A DNA stretch of 64,000 bases from Methanobacterium sp. UBA353 (GCA_002496805.1 DALO01000011.1:1-64000); one strand, 5' to 3'; numbered from the stretch's first letter, positions 40,936-57,099 are shown. A program made the numbers and translations. Notes: generated from the sequence alone by a model not told the origin.

Positions 40936-42099
40936 ATGGAAAACATTCTAGTTGTCGGTGCAAACACCCGCGCTGTAACTTGTTCTCTCAAAAAATTAGG
41001 ATATAAATTATATTCTACTGATTATTTTGGAGTTATGGATTTAAAGCCATGTGCTGATATCTTAAATTCTGTTTTAGATCAGAAACCAGCAAAATCATGT
41101 GGCAAATTTCTAGAACGATTCGATTCCAAAGTGATTGAGGAAATGGCCCTGGAAATGGTGGACGATGTTGATGGTATTATTTTTTGTGCAGGTGTATCTC
41201 CACGCCGATTTCCATCAGATAAAATCATAGGAAACTGTGATATACAAGATGTTGAAGATAAATTCCGCCTTTTTGGAGAGCTTAGCTCTGAATTTAATCT
41301 CCCAGACACCTACTTGATCAGTGATATAGATGAAGCCATAAATATTGCCAGTGATTCACCTGAAAAAAATTTCATCCTCAAACCTCGACATGGTTCTGGT
41401 GGATATGGTATTCAAAAGTTAGACATGTTAATTAAAGATTCAAATAAATCAGAACTATCTAGCCCCAGACAAAAAATAGATGAAAACGACTGGATAATGC
41501 AAGAATTTATAGATGGGGAAAATATCAGTGCTTCAGTCCTTTCCACAAAAACTGAATCCCATACAATACTCAACAGTAGTCAAATCATAGGAAATAAGAG
41601 TTTGGGGCATATAGAACCATTTGGATATTGTGGGAATATTGTACCTTACAATGGAGATAAAAAAATCTCTGAAACTGCCGAAAAAGTAGTAGATCACCTA
41701 TCCCTCATTGGTTCAAATGGAGTGGATTTCATCATTAAAAATGGTGAGGTATATGTTGTTGAGGTAAACCCCCGCTTGCAGGGAACATTTGAATGTGCTG
41801 AAATGGTTTTGGGCGTAAATATGGCAGAACTTCATCTTGCAGCTTGCCAAGGACACCTCATGAAAGTTTCCCCTCTGGAAAGATTTGCTGTGAAAATGAT
41901 CATCCATGCCCAGCATAGATCTCAAGTAGGTAGTATCCATTTTAACGGAATTCATGACCTGCCCAATCAGGGAGTAATTATTGAAAAAGGAGAACCTGTA
42001 GTCACAGTTTTAACTTCCAGTCCCAATAAAGAGGATGCAATCCTCTCTGCTCAAAAAAGGGTTCAAATGGTTTATAAAAACTTGAAACCGATAGTATGA
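40936..42099 (+). CDS. ATP-grasp ligase of unknown substrate
   Basis: 387 residues from ATG 40936 (AAGGGT 9 bases upstream; the longer frame would run through the tRNA). N-terminal Rossmann-like domain (NILVVGANTRAVTCSLKKLG), ATP-grasp domain with FILKPRHGSGGYGIQKL, WIMQEFIDGENISASVL, and the metal-binding VYVVEVNPRLQGTFE. It resembles the COG2232-type group of predicted carboligases, members of which occur in coenzyme pathways of methanogens and methylotrophs. An acid-amine ligation is expected; substrate unknown. No partner gene adjacent. Confidence 0.82.
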   Translation: MENILVVGANTRAVTCSLKKLGYKLYSTDYFGVMDLKPCADILNSVLDQKPAKSCGKFLERFDSKVIEEMALEMVDDVDGIIFCAGVSPRRFPSDKIIGNCDIQDVEDKFRLFGELSSEFNLPDTYLISDIDEAINIASDSPEKNFILKPRHGSGGYGIQKLDMLIKDSNKSELSSPRQKIDENDWIMQEFIDGENISASVLSTKTESHTILNSSQIIGNKSLGHIEPFGYCGNIVPYNGDKKISETAEKVVDHLSLIGSNGVDFIIKNGEVYVVEVNPRLQGTFECAEMVLGVNMAELHLAACQGHLMKVSPLERFAVKMIIHAQHRSQVGSIHFNGIHDLPNQGVIIEKGEPVVTVLTSSPNKEDAILSAQKRVQMVYKNLKPIV

Positions 42100-42128
42100 C
42101 TTATATTGTATAAAAAATCATCGTTTTT

Positions 42129-42377
42129 TCAGGTGAACACTACCAAATAAATGAAAATCAGTGTTCCGATTACAATACCCACTGTAACCATTATCTCAGC
42201 ACCGAAAATTAAAATGGATATTTTGGCCATTTTATCGGGATCCTTTTTTATTTTTTTCCAATTCAAATCGTATAAAAAGTCTGCGTTAAATGATTTCAAT
42301 TTTTTCCACAAATTTTTAAATTCCATTATCAAATTCAATCCTTTTAGTTTTATCTTCATTAGCAATGGTTCTACCAT
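42129..42377 (-). CDS. Hypothetical small membrane protein
   Basis: 65-82 residues depending on the start. The C-terminal third is a membrane span (ISILIFGAEIMVTVGIVIGT, LIFIYLVVF). Upstream is a charged region (FKNLWKKLKSFNADFLYDLN, WKKIKKDPDKM). Alternative starts: ATG 42377, 42359 or 42326 (MEFKNLWKK). An inverted repeat CAATGGT-TCT-ACCATTG (42363-42379) covers the first start. Not recognised; single-gene unit next to DUF61. Confidence 0.55.
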   Translation of the reverse strand: MVEPLLMKIKLKGLNLIMEFKNLWKKLKSFNADFLYDLNWKKIKKDPDKMAKISILIFGAEIMVTVGIVIGTLIFIYLVVFT

Positions 42378-42379
42378 TG
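42363..42379. repeat. Short inverted repeat over a possible start codon
   Basis: CAATGGT (42363-42369) and ACCATTG (42373-42379), exact inverted copies with a 3-base centre. The longest start codon of the neighbouring small membrane gene lies in it. May be an operator or a hairpin in the 5-prime mRNA; both are speculative. Confidence 0.4.
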
Positions 42380-42407
42380 TTTAAATAGTGATTTAGAGAT
42401 TCGAATC

Positions 42408-42824
42408 TCATCTCACTAGAAATATATACTGTGAAGTGGTGGGCAACATTTTCCTTACTAATTTTATGTCAGGCCGATAAATATAGATTTCATCATCACA
42501 ATCATCCCTTCTTAATATCTGGCAAAAAATCTGGCATTCAAGTTTTCCAGTTATTCGGGATCCACTAGAATCAGAATCAATCTCAATATAAATCGGGAGC
42601 TTCAAACGCCCCCATGATTCCATGGGAATAATTGAAGAAATTTTTTTCAGTTCATTTTTTTTAAAACGATGTCTTGTTCCATCTGTTCCTAGTACATGGG
42701 GTTTATCCTCCCATAAAAGTTCTTTTAAACTTTTCCTTTGACGGGGAAGATGACGATTAAGACTCATGATCTGTTTTTTAAGGAGTCTATTTCTTCGGCT
42801 TTGATCTCCAATCATCGTTAACAT
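42408..42824 (-). CDS. DUF61 (UPF0216) family protein
   Basis: 138 residues: RRNRLLKKQIMSLNRHLPRQRKSLKELL, HVLGTDGTRHRFKKNELKKI and PMESWGRLKLPIYIEID match DUF61, a small family found in archaea, notably methanogens. C-terminal half is beta-rich (GSRITGKLECQIFCQILRRD). Function unknown. Residue 4 (MIGDQSRR) is an alternative start. A 42-base gap separates it from the divergent small gene at 42867. Confidence 0.85.
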   Translation of the reverse strand: MLTMIGDQSRRNRLLKKQIMSLNRHLPRQRKSLKELLWEDKPHVLGTDGTRHRFKKNELKKISSIIPMESWGRLKLPIYIEIDSDSSGSRITGKLECQIFCQILRRDDCDDEIYIYRPDIKLVRKMLPTTSQYIFLVR

Positions 42825-42866
42825 TTTATTCTTTGAGGAATATAATATTGTAGTGTAGAACTAAAC

Positions 42867-43214
42867 ATGGTGAATATTGTGGATATTGATATAGAACAAT
42901 GCAGAGAAAATGACAAGATAAAGGACATAATCACTACTAGTGGCATTCCAATTAAACACATTAAACTACTTCTCAGATTATCGGACACCATATACATTAA
43001 TGCCATAAATTATAACGTGTTGATTAATGATAACCGAGTGGTCATTCTCCTTATATCTTCTAAACCCGACAATATTACAGGAATTTTACACACCTATTCC
43101 ATAACAAATGTTCTTTACAAGATTAGAGATATGGAAAAGGAACATGATGATTTAAATACATATTGTGAGGTTGAAGATAACATTTTTAAGATAATTATAG
43201 ATATAAACCCATAA
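42867..43214 (+). CDS. Hypothetical protein
   Basis: 115 residues, unrecognised. N-terminal helix with RENDKIKDIITTSG, then alternating hydrophobic strands (YINAINYNVLINDNRVVILL; YSITNVLYKIRDM) and an acidic C-terminus. Likely a small alpha/beta soluble domain. Divergent from DUF61 and followed, after 45 bases, by a coiled-coil gene on the same strand. The ribosome-binding site is weak. Confidence 0.6.
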   Translation: MVNIVDIDIEQCRENDKIKDIITTSGIPIKHIKLLLRLSDTIYINAINYNVLINDNRVVILLISSKPDNITGILHTYSITNVLYKIRDMEKEHDDLNTYCEVEDNIFKIIIDINP

Positions 43215-43259
43215 ACACTCATTATAACGTTAATTACAAGCTTTTTTTATGGTGCATGA

Positions 43260-43670
43260 ATGAAAATTAAAGAGTACCAAAAATTGATACAAGAATTATC
43301 AGATATAGAGTTAGAGGCCAATTCCATTGCTGATTCTAGAAGGATTCTGGCTGAACTCAATGAAAGGGAAAATATAGTTTCAGAACTTATAAAACGTGTT
43401 AAGAAAGATATTCGAAACATCGAACTAGATTTTTTAGAAAAAAAACACCAAATAAATGTGGATTATGCTGAAGGTCGTTCTTCAGGAGTAATATCTAGAG
43501 TTAGAGGGAAATCCAAGGTTAAAGAGTTGAAAAAACTTCAAGAAAAACATGATGAAACATTAGAATCATATTATGCAGTGCGTTATATATTGGATGAATT
43601 ATCCATTCAGATTAAAAACGCCAAAGAACCTCTTAACAACTATATTAAAGGTAGATTAGGCGGATTATAA
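43260..43670 (+). CDS. Hypothetical coiled-coil protein
   Basis: 136 residues, mostly helix. EYQKLIQELSDIELEANSIA, ELNERENIVSELIKRVKKDI and KVKELKKLQEKHDETLESYY form heptad-rich charged helices. A glycine-rich loop (YAEGRSSGVISRVRGKSKV) splits them. Not recognised. GGTG lies 5 bases before the ATG. Converges with the DUF22 gene at the end of the ATP synthase operon. Confidence 0.65.
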   Translation: MKIKEYQKLIQELSDIELEANSIADSRRILAELNERENIVSELIKRVKKDIRNIELDFLEKKHQINVDYAEGRSSGVISRVRGKSKVKELKKLQEKHDETLESYYAVRYILDELSIQIKNAKEPLNNYIKGRLGGL

Positions 43671-43745
43671 ATTAATTTTCATTAAAATGAATAATAAAAA
43701 ATATAAAAAAAATAGGTTATAGGCAGTTCCTGGTACTTTAATCCA

Positions 43746-44121
<376 letters not shown>

Positions 44122-44129
<8 letters not shown>

Positions 44130-44778
44130 TGGCAGCCTCCTCACTTTCCATGGACTTTTTGACCATCTTTAAGCGTACAAAGCTTTCCCTTTCCATTTCT
44201 TCTAAGCGCATTTCAATATACTTGACAGTGTTCTGCAATCGGGGTATGATGATATGTTCCAGTGCGTTAACACGCCTTTTAGTGGATTCAATCTCACTTG
44301 CCAGTAACATGATTGTCTTTTCAGTTTCTCCTAGTTCAATAATGAGCTGGATTGATTTTTCGAACTTTTTAGCTGCTTCGTCAACTTTTACGGAGGTATC
44401 CATGAATCCGTAGCCACGTTCAACAATAGTTCTCTCCTGAATTTCAGAGTCAATCACTGGAACTACCACTCCCATAATACTTCTAGAATCGATATCAACA
44501 TCAACTGATTCAGTAACCGACATGGCGGCTTTTTTAACTGTAAAATCACCCATGCTGACCTGTGCTGCTGTTAAATCCTGGTAAGCTTCTTCGAGGTTTT
44601 TGGCAACAGTTTCACGGGATCCTTTAACCTTCTCAAGGATGTTGAAAAACTCCATGATCAGAGCATTTCGTTTTTCTTTAAGGAGGCTGTGGCCTTTAAC
44701 TGCCAGTTTTTCCCTCTCTTTGAGTTTTAAAAGTTCCATCCTGGTGGGGTTGATGCCTTCAATCATTTCTTGTGCCAT
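44122..44778 (-). CDS. atpD: A-type ATP synthase subunit D
   Basis: 218 residues; long N- and C-terminal helices form the coiled-coil of the rotating central stalk (INPTRMELLKLKEREKLAVK, ... LEHIIIPRLQNTVKYIEMRL). Couples rotation of the K ring to ATP synthesis in the A/B head. Normal length. Follows atpB by 43 bases; transcribed as a late gene of the operon. Confidence 0.95.
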
Positions 44779-44821
44779 TTTTCATCCCTCTATTATTTTT
44801 CCCAAAAAATAAGGATGGGAT

Positions 44822-49438
<4,617 letters not shown>

Positions 49439-49448
49439 TTAATTCCCC

Positions 49449-50072
49449 CTATTTGAATAGTATTCCTGCAACTTCGGATCTTAGAGATTTTTTAAAGCGG
49501 AGCATCCTTGCTTCGATGGTGTTGTTTACCTCTATTTCACCGTTTGTGGTTTTTAGAATGGCACCGCCAATGGTGGTTATATTTGCCCCCATTTCCAGTT
49601 TAGTAGGATTGCTGGTATTTTCACTGATACTTTTTTCAAGTGAAGGTAAGGAACCTTTTATTTTAGCAACATCGGTATCTTTTACAAGAATAACGAGGTC
49701 ACCCCCACCAATTTCTGTACCTGCTTCTATAATCATCTTTTCAAGGGATGCTTTGTATTCTGATGCATCTGAAGAAGCAATTTCTTTAAGCTGTGCTTCA
49801 GCTTTTTGAAAAGCATCTTCTATTACTTCTTCTCGAGCTTCAAGTTCCATTCTCCGGGAATTCATCTTAGATTCTGAGATAACTTGTTGATATCTCATTT
49901 TAGCGGTTTTATCTGCGTTTTCTAAGATTTTTTCCTTTTCGATAACTGCTTGGGCTTCACCTTCAGAGAGAATGGATTGTTTTTCTTTTTCAGCTTCAGC
50001 TAATATGGAATCTGCTTTGATCTGGGCATCAGACATTATACTTGAGACTATTTTCTCTGTCCCGGCACTCAT
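49449..50072 (-). CDS. atpE: A-type ATP synthase subunit E
   Basis: 207 residues from ATG 50072. The start is chosen to match the archaeal family start MSAGTEKIVSSIMSDAQIKA; the longer frame runs into atpK. Long N-terminal coiled coil (AEAEKEKQSILSEGEAQAVI, REEVIEDAFQKAEAQLKEIA), then the globular C-terminal domain (IGGGDLVILVKDTDVAKI; GGAILKTTNGEIEVNNTI). Peripheral stalk with subunit H. No overlap with atpK when this start is used. Confidence 0.93.
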   Translation of the reverse strand: MSAGTEKIVSSIMSDAQIKADSILAEAEKEKQSILSEGEAQAVIEKEKILENADKTAKMRYQQVISESKMNSRRMELEAREEVIEDAFQKAEAQLKEIASSDASEYKASLEKMIIEAGTEIGGGDLVILVKDTDVAKIKGSLPSLEKSISENTSNPTKLEMGANITTIGGAILKTTNGEIEVNNTIEARMLRFKKSLRSEVAGILFK

Positions 50073-50088
50073 CTTTATCATCCCGGAA

Positions 50089-50568
<480 letters not shown>

Positions 50569-50569
50569 A

Positions 50570-52582
50570 TTATTTTCCTCCTAAATCAGTGTACTTTCTT
50601 TTGGCTCTGAAGGCCCTAAATTTCTGACTTCCTCCAATGTAAAACTGAGCAAAATACTCAACATAATGCAAACGCAATGAATTTATAAAGGCACCCAAGG
50701 TCTGGAAGGCAAGGTTTGCAATCTGCCCTCCAACAAAGACTATTGGTGCAAGAACTATTCCAATAAATGGGATCATTTCTCCAACAATCCCAGTTAAAAT
50801 GTTAACTGTAGTGGCGATTCCTCCAGTGGACAGACATAATGCCAGTAGCCTAGCATATGAAAGGACGTTCCCCAAGAAACCTGAAACATCCATTAGTCCA
50901 AACAGACCATTGAAGTAGAGGAGCATAATCAAGCTCAGAATAAAGACACCAACTCCTGCGTACATGAGTATTCCTCCTCCAAATAAAAGGAATCCGGCTG
51001 CTAATAATACCACGCCAGCTTCAAGCACAAACCACACTATTTGGGCCCCTAAAGCTTCCCGAACATCTCCTCGAACTAAGTTGTTGTAAGTTCCAAATAT
51101 TAAACCCAAGTTAAGGTGAATAATACCCACAACTAAAGCGATAATAAGGATGTTTTCCGGGTGCACAAAGGAGTTTATAGATTGAATCGTGGTTGGAAGC
51201 GATAAATTTGGATCACCCCATATGAATCTGGGTATAAAGTCCCCAATGAAACTATTCGTTGCAAATCCAAGAATTATGGCCCACACTCCACAGGCAATCA
51301 TAATTAGGCCCAAGTCAGCCCATGTTTTGCTGTTTCTTCCCATTCCTCTGAAAATGATATAACCTACAAGTGCGTCAATTATTCCATAACCGGCTTCTGT
51401 AAGGCAGAAACCAAAAAAGAACGGGAATACAATCGCCATGAGGATTGTTGGGTCAATCTCCCGATAGTTTGGGGGAGAGTACATGTGCACAAACATTTCG
51501 TAAGGTTTGGCAAATCTGGGGTTATCAAGATGAACTGGAATTTTATCATTGTTGATATCTGGATCAGTCACATCCACAATAGAATGGCTTTCTGTTGAAT
51601 TGTCAATGGTTTCCAGAGCTTCTTTTAATTTTTTCTCAGTAACCCATCCTTCAAACATCTTCGTGTTTTCAGTTTCCCCGAATGAAGAAAAAATCTCGTT
51701 ACGCTGTTTTTCAATTTCCAACTGTTCTCTAATTCCTATAAGTTGTTTTAACCACTTATCTGAAACATCTGCCAAGTCATTTAATACAGATTCCTTTTCT
51801 GAAGCGATGGATTCAATTTCAGATTCAGATTTTGAGATTATTTCGAGGGGTTTACCTTCCAGGGCAGAAAACTCAAATCTTTCAAATTCAAGTTTCCTCA
51901 GCATACTTAACACTTCATCAGAATGCTGTTTTAAGGTTACAATGACTACTGTTTTAAATCCTTTTTCTTCGCTTTCCTGATCAAAAACAACTATTTCATC
52001 GGTAATATCATTTAAATCCGAAATGAAATTATCATAGGATTCTGAGGATATTTTTCCAGTAATAAAAGAAACATACTCTGATCCTTCCAGAAGAGCAAGA
52101 TCAAGATCAAAATTAATAAGGTTTTGCGCCACTTTAAGGGCGTTATCAAATTCAGTTTTCTTAGACTCAAGTTGACTTAATTTTTCTTCCTTGGGGGTTG
52201 TTTCGGATTCAACTTCTACCAAGGTATCTTCAGCCTTTTTTATAAGATCCTGAACAGACAGGGCATCTACTTCTACTTTTTCAATAGGTGGAGGATTAAT
52301 AAAACCCTTCACCAATGGTAAAATTCCCTTATCTTTCCGGGCCACTGATTCTAAAAAATCAACTGTGCCCGATGTTTTCATCAAAAGGGAAGAAATTTTA
52401 CCAGTAAAAGGAGAGGCACTGGATGGTTTCAGGATTTGTCTCCATTCTGCGTCCTGTTGTATTCGCTCGGATATATCTTCAATTTGGACCAATCCTGCTT
52501 CGTGAAGTGCATTCACCGCAGAATCCGCGTACTTGTCCAAGGTGATTATCCTGAGCTTTTTCATCCTTGCCGGCTTGAACAT
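50570..52582 (-). CDS. atpI: A-type ATP synthase membrane subunit I
   Basis: 670 residues from ATG 52582 (GTGAG closely upstream; GTG 52591 less likely). N-terminal half, residues 1 to about 340, is soluble with coiled coils (the peripheral arm: ESKKTEFDNALKVAQNLINF; WLKQLIGIREQLEIEKQRNE). C-terminal half has 7-8 membrane spans (YREIDPTILMAIVFPFFFGF, LGLIMIACGVWAIILGFA, ...) and a key Arg-bearing region near the end (LRLHYVEYFAQFYIGGSQKF). Forms the ion half-channels beside the K ring. Confidence 0.96.
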   Translation of the reverse strand: MFKPARMKKLRIITLDKYADSAVNALHEAGLVQIEDISERIQQDAEWRQILKPSSASPFTGKISSLLMKTSGTVDFLESVARKDKGILPLVKGFINPPPIEKVEVDALSVQDLIKKAEDTLVEVESETTPKEEKLSQLESKKTEFDNALKVAQNLINFDLDLALLEGSEYVSFITGKISSESYDNFISDLNDITDEIVVFDQESEEKGFKTVVIVTLKQHSDEVLSMLRKLEFERFEFSALEGKPLEIISKSESEIESIASEKESVLNDLADVSDKWLKQLIGIREQLEIEKQRNEIFSSFGETENTKMFEGWVTEKKLKEALETIDNSTESHSIVDVTDPDINNDKIPVHLDNPRFAKPYEMFVHMYSPPNYREIDPTILMAIVFPFFFGFCLTEAGYGIIDALVGYIIFRGMGRNSKTWADLGLIMIACGVWAIILGFATNSFIGDFIPRFIWGDPNLSLPTTIQSINSFVHPENILIIALVVGIIHLNLGLIFGTYNNLVRGDVREALGAQIVWFVLEAGVVLLAAGFLLFGGGILMYAGVGVFILSLIMLLYFNGLFGLMDVSGFLGNVLSYARLLALCLSTGGIATTVNILTGIVGEMIPFIGIVLAPIVFVGGQIANLAFQTLGAFINSLRLHYVEYFAQFYIGGSQKFRAFRAKRKYTDLGGK

Positions 52583-52592
52583 GGTACTCACA

Positions 52593-52930
<338 letters not shown>

Positions 52931-52954
52931 GATAAACGAAAATCTATCTAGAGA

Positions 52955-52964
52955 CATATATATC
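52955..52964 (-). promoter_or_regulatory. Likely promoter of the atp operon
   Basis: On the minus strand the sequence AAAGATATATATGTC forms a TATA box about 50 bases upstream of the atpH ATG. It is the only strong TATA-like element between atpH and the citryl-CoA-lyase-like gene, and the following bases carry no other gene start. Transcription would begin about 25 bases downstream. Confidence 0.6.
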
Positions 52965-53020
52965 TTTTACTATTTATTCTTCAGAGTAGGAAAAAAAGAT
53001 TTAATGGTTTTATTTGTAAT

Positions 53021-53872
53021 TTAAAATTTATTTTTTTTTAAATTATGATCTACAGAATCAAATTCATGGAAACACACATCTTCAACTTCAACAAACTTTC
53101 TAAAAGGAGATTCATCAGATTTCTCTTCATATATATGGGAAATTAAAGCTGGAACTCTCCCAATCATAAATATTCCTGTTCCAAATCTCCAATCAAAACC
53201 CATATCGGATAATATTCCTGCATTAGTACCATCTATGTTAATACGGATACCTTTCATTTCACGGAGAAGACTATCAATGATGACTGCTAATTCGGTGTGA
53301 ATACCAAAATAGCCATATTTTTTAGCTGTTTTAATTAATTTACCGGGTCTGGGATCTTTATCATGGAACCGATGCCCAAATCCAGGTATTTTTTCATCAT
53401 TTTCCAAGTACTGTTCTACAGTAGTGAGTGCCAAGTCCTTTAAATCACCACAAGAAGTTATATCTTCATCACAATCTACTTTTTCATTAATTATTTCCTG
53501 AAAAAGCCGCATGGAATGTTCAAGAGCTCCTGCATGGTATTTTCCGAATGAAGAAAGCCCTCCAGAAACACAGGAGTTCATAGATGCCCCGGTTGAAGCC
53601 ATGATCCTAGCCACTTGTGTGCTGGGTGGAGTTACCCCATGATCACAGAAAGAGACTAAAACAGCTTCTAACATTTTTGCTTCATTTTCGTGTGGAAGTT
53701 CACCTTTTAATAGTAAATAAACCATTTCAGGGAAAGAAATATTTCCAATCAAATCTTCCTGAGGATATCCTCTGGTGATAATCCGGTTAGGCTCCACCTT
53801 GGTAATGGAGGTTTTCCATTGTGGTTTGGTAATTTTTAATAAATTTCCCACAGTTTCTCTTCCAATTGCCAT
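53021..53872 (-). CDS. Citryl-CoA lyase / citrate synthase-like protein
   Basis: 283 residues from ATG 53872 (GGAGTGA 5 bases upstream, in the 3-prime end of the fumarase alpha gene). Citrate synthase superfamily residues are conserved: His in GKYHAGALEHS, His in PGFGHRFHDKDPRPG, and Asp/Arg in ILSDMGFDWRFGTGIFMIGRVPALISHIY. The chain is short like free-standing citryl-CoA lyase and the C-terminal part of ATP-citrate lyase. It could cleave citryl-CoA-type thioesters to acetyl-CoA and oxaloacetate, or condense them. It is the last gene of a four-gene set that includes fumarase alpha. Confidence 0.8.
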   Translation of the reverse strand: MAIGRETVGNLLKITKPQWKTSITKVEPNRIITRGYPQEDLIGNISFPEMVYLLLKGELPHENEAKMLEAVLVSFCDHGVTPPSTQVARIMASTGASMNSCVSGGLSSFGKYHAGALEHSMRLFQEIINEKVDCDEDITSCGDLKDLALTTVEQYLENDEKIPGFGHRFHDKDPRPGKLIKTAKKYGYFGIHTELAVIIDSLLREMKGIRINIDGTNAGILSDMGFDWRFGTGIFMIGRVPALISHIYEEKSDESPFRKFVEVEDVCFHEFDSVDHNLKKNKF

Positions 53873-53877
53873 CTTTC

Positions 53878-54744
<867 letters not shown>

Positions 54745-54792
54745 TGCATCATCCAAAATTTACATATTTTTTATATATGGGGATATGTTGAT

Positions 54793-55695
54793 TTATTGGG
54801 GTATGGCCAAGTCACCCACTCCTATGGAAGACATAGCTGCTTCGGGATAGAAACGGTTAATCATATCTTGTACCAATAAAACTTGCCTTGCTCTTTCCCC
54901 TGCTTCTTTCTGGGTTGTATCATATCCATGGTGAGCAGCAACAGATCCTCCTGTTTTCAGATAGACTGGACAAGCTTTTCTAATAATTTCTGGAGCTTCA
55001 TAGTGCCTGATGAACCCACCAGAAGATTTAGGATTTTCCATGTGAATATCCAGAGAAATATTAATAGTTTTTCTTATGGAAGCAAGCATCGGTATTTGCA
55101 AATCCCTCACCGGATTAAATGAATTTGCTCCAATTTTTTCCAAAAGTAGTGCCGATGCAGGGTTTCCATGACCGCAGTGTGCTGAAACTTTAAACTGAAC
55201 ATTGGCTGGTAGTTCCTTTTCTTCGCGCATTTTATTGAGAACCCATAACAGCCCTTCATCATAAACTAATATTCCCCTCACACCCAAATTTACAGCTCTT
55301 CTCACATCTTCAATGGCATATCTAAGATTGTCATATCCTCTAAGGCGATATCCTATTTTGGCACCCTCAGGGGTCTTGGCAGTAGCACTCGTATCGTAGG
55401 GTGCACGTGGGCCCACACTTAAAAAAAGTTCTATCTTTGCATTTCGAGCCATATCTGCCATTTCCATGATTTCATGATCTGTTAGAAGCATTATGCCTTT
55501 AGTTTGAGTTACTCGATGTACTCTAACCTCATATTTGTCCAGAGCATCCAAAAGACTTTCCAGAATCTCTGGTTTTTGGATACCAGGAACTTCAAACCGG
55601 TACTGGGAACCATCAGGAAATCTTTTGATGGAATCTGTTAACTTATCACCATGGTTCATGATTCCAATTTTATTCAAAAAATTAGAAATATCCAT
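54793..55695 (-). CDS. TIM-barrel enzyme, U32-peptidase-like, function unknown
   Basis: 300 residues. Segments VHRVTQTKGIMLLTDHEI, AKIELFLSVGPRAPYDTSAT, VRGILVYDEGLLWVLNKMR and VQFKVSAHCGHGNPASALL suggest a TIM barrel of the kind often labelled U32 family peptidase; the cysteine cluster of the UbiU/V Fe-S group is absent (only two Cys). I am not sure of the family. ATG 55695 follows AAGTGATTTT. Co-directional with the MmgE/PrpD-like gene upstream (57 bases) and fumarase alpha downstream. Confidence 0.55.
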   Translation of the reverse strand: MDISNFLNKIGIMNHGDKLTDSIKRFPDGSQYRFEVPGIQKPEILESLLDALDKYEVRVHRVTQTKGIMLLTDHEIMEMADMARNAKIELFLSVGPRAPYDTSATAKTPEGAKIGYRLRGYDNLRYAIEDVRRAVNLGVRGILVYDEGLLWVLNKMREEKELPANVQFKVSAHCGHGNPASALLLEKIGANSFNPVRDLQIPMLASIRKTINISLDIHMENPKSSGGFIRHYEAPEIIRKACPVYLKTGGSVAAHHGYDTTQKEAGERARQVLLVQDMINRFYPEAAMSSIGVGDLAIPQ

Positions 55696-55752
55696 AAAAT
55701 CACTTTTCTTCTTCTATTCTGGGTAAATAACTAACATTATTTCTTGGTAATT

Positions 55753-57099
55753 TCATCCATTCTTTCTAAAAGAATAATTAAGTTTATTCATAACATCGAA
55801 TACATAATTATCTTCTAGATCATCTAAAATCTTTAAATAATTTAAATTAACATGTGGGTTAAGTTTTTTAAACTTTATTAATAATTCTTCTTTGTTAAAT
55901 GCTGTTTCAGGTTCTCCCTTTGCCAGATCAACTTGATTGGTGTAAATATGATCTTTACATTTTATAGTAACTTTAGCTGGTCTTTTATGAGGATAATGAA
56001 TGTTTAGATCATCATCTTTTTTTATTTGAACTTTAGCAGCAGTTTCAGCAATTTTATTCTCAATTGGTATTTTTGAAATGTTCTCAATGGTTAAATCTCC
56101 TTCATTAATTAGGATGGCAATGCTAACTGGTAAACTTTGTCGGACTCCTTCTGGTGTTGAAGGTTGGTAATTATTATGAAGAGCGGCAATGTTATAGGTT
56201 TCAACATTTATTTCCTGTATATCATCCGGTTTTAGGCTGTTTTTTTTCATAATGATATTAACTGCATCTAACGAGGAGTGAAGGTGTCTGCAAACAGGAT
56301 ATTTTTTGAAGTAAACCTTGAGAATTTCTAATTTTTCAGATTGACCCAAATTATGGTCATTCTTCTGAAACGAATCTTCATTACCCATAGCTTTCAAAAT
56401 CCCTTCCTTCCCCTCAAAGATGGTATGTGCCCCTGTGAAACCTTTTTTTGCGAGTAATGCAGATAAAACTCCTGATTGCGCAGCTCTACCTGCATGAAGG
56501 TGTTTTGACATGCTTCCTGAATGATCAGACTCAAGTAAACCTGCTGCTTGTGTTCCAGCAATTCCGAAAGTATTCAAAACCTCATCATAAGTTAAATCCA
56601 TTATTTTTGCTGCTGCTGCTGCTGCTCCAAGCGTACCACATGTGCCTGTGCTATGAAAACCTCTTTCACGGTGACCGGGATTTAAAATAATACCTAATCT
56701 GCTAGCTATTTGATATCCAACAATTATGGATGTAATGAACTCTTTCCCTGTTTTTCCATTAGCCTCGGATAAAGATAGTGCTGCAGGAATTATGCATGCC
56801 CCCGGATGAATTTGAGCCAGACGATGTCCATCATCCAGATCAAGAGAATGGGCAGAAATTCCATTAACTAATGACGCATTAATTGGATCAGCACTAGTTG
56901 CACCGATGACTGTTGATTTGCCAGTTTTAATCCCGCTATTGATTAGGTCAATAATGATTTGTGCACTTTTAGTTTGGGATCCACGCAGTGAAACAGATAA
57001 AAAATCAATAAAACAGAGTTTAGCCTGTTTTGTCACGTTTTTTGAAAGTTCCTGGTAATTTGTGGATACTGTAAATTTCGCCAGATCTTTGGTAATCAT
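55753..57099 (-). CDS. MmgE/PrpD-family protein
   Basis: 448 residues from ATG 57099 (ATG 57114 also possible). A PrpD-type fold: DFLSVSLRGSQTKSAQIIID, SAHSLDLDDGHRLAQIHPGA, HRERGFHSTGTCGTLGAAAA, GLLESDHSGSMSKHLHAGRA and VCRHLHSSLDAVNIIM. The family includes 2-methylcitrate dehydratase, cis-aconitate decarboxylase and iminodisuccinate epimerase; specificity cannot be read from sequence. First gene of the four-gene set on this strand. Confidence 0.85.
   Translation of the reverse strand: MITKDLAKFTVSTNYQELSKNVTKQAKLCFIDFLSVSLRGSQTKSAQIIIDLINSGIKTGKSTVIGATSADPINASLVNGISAHSLDLDDGHRLAQIHPGACIIPAALSLSEANGKTGKEFITSIIVGYQIASRLGIILNPGHRERGFHSTGTCGTLGAAAAAAKIMDLTYDEVLNTFGIAGTQAAGLLESDHSGSMSKHLHAGRAAQSGVLSALLAKKGFTGAHTIFEGKEGILKAMGNEDSFQKNDHNLGQSEKLEILKVYFKKYPVCRHLHSSLDAVNIIMKKNSLKPDDIQEINVETYNIAALHNNYQPSTPEGVRQSLPVSIAILINEGDLTIENISKIPIENKIAETAAKVQIKKDDDLNIHYPHKRPAKVTIKCKDHIYTNQVDLAKGEPETAFNKEELLIKFKKLNPHVNLNYLKILDDLEDNYVFDVMNKLNYSFRKNG

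Noticed and set aside
42390..42415. GAGATTCGAATCTC looks like a tRNA T-arm
   Set aside because: No acceptor, D-arm or anticodon arm can be built around it; it is a simple palindrome.
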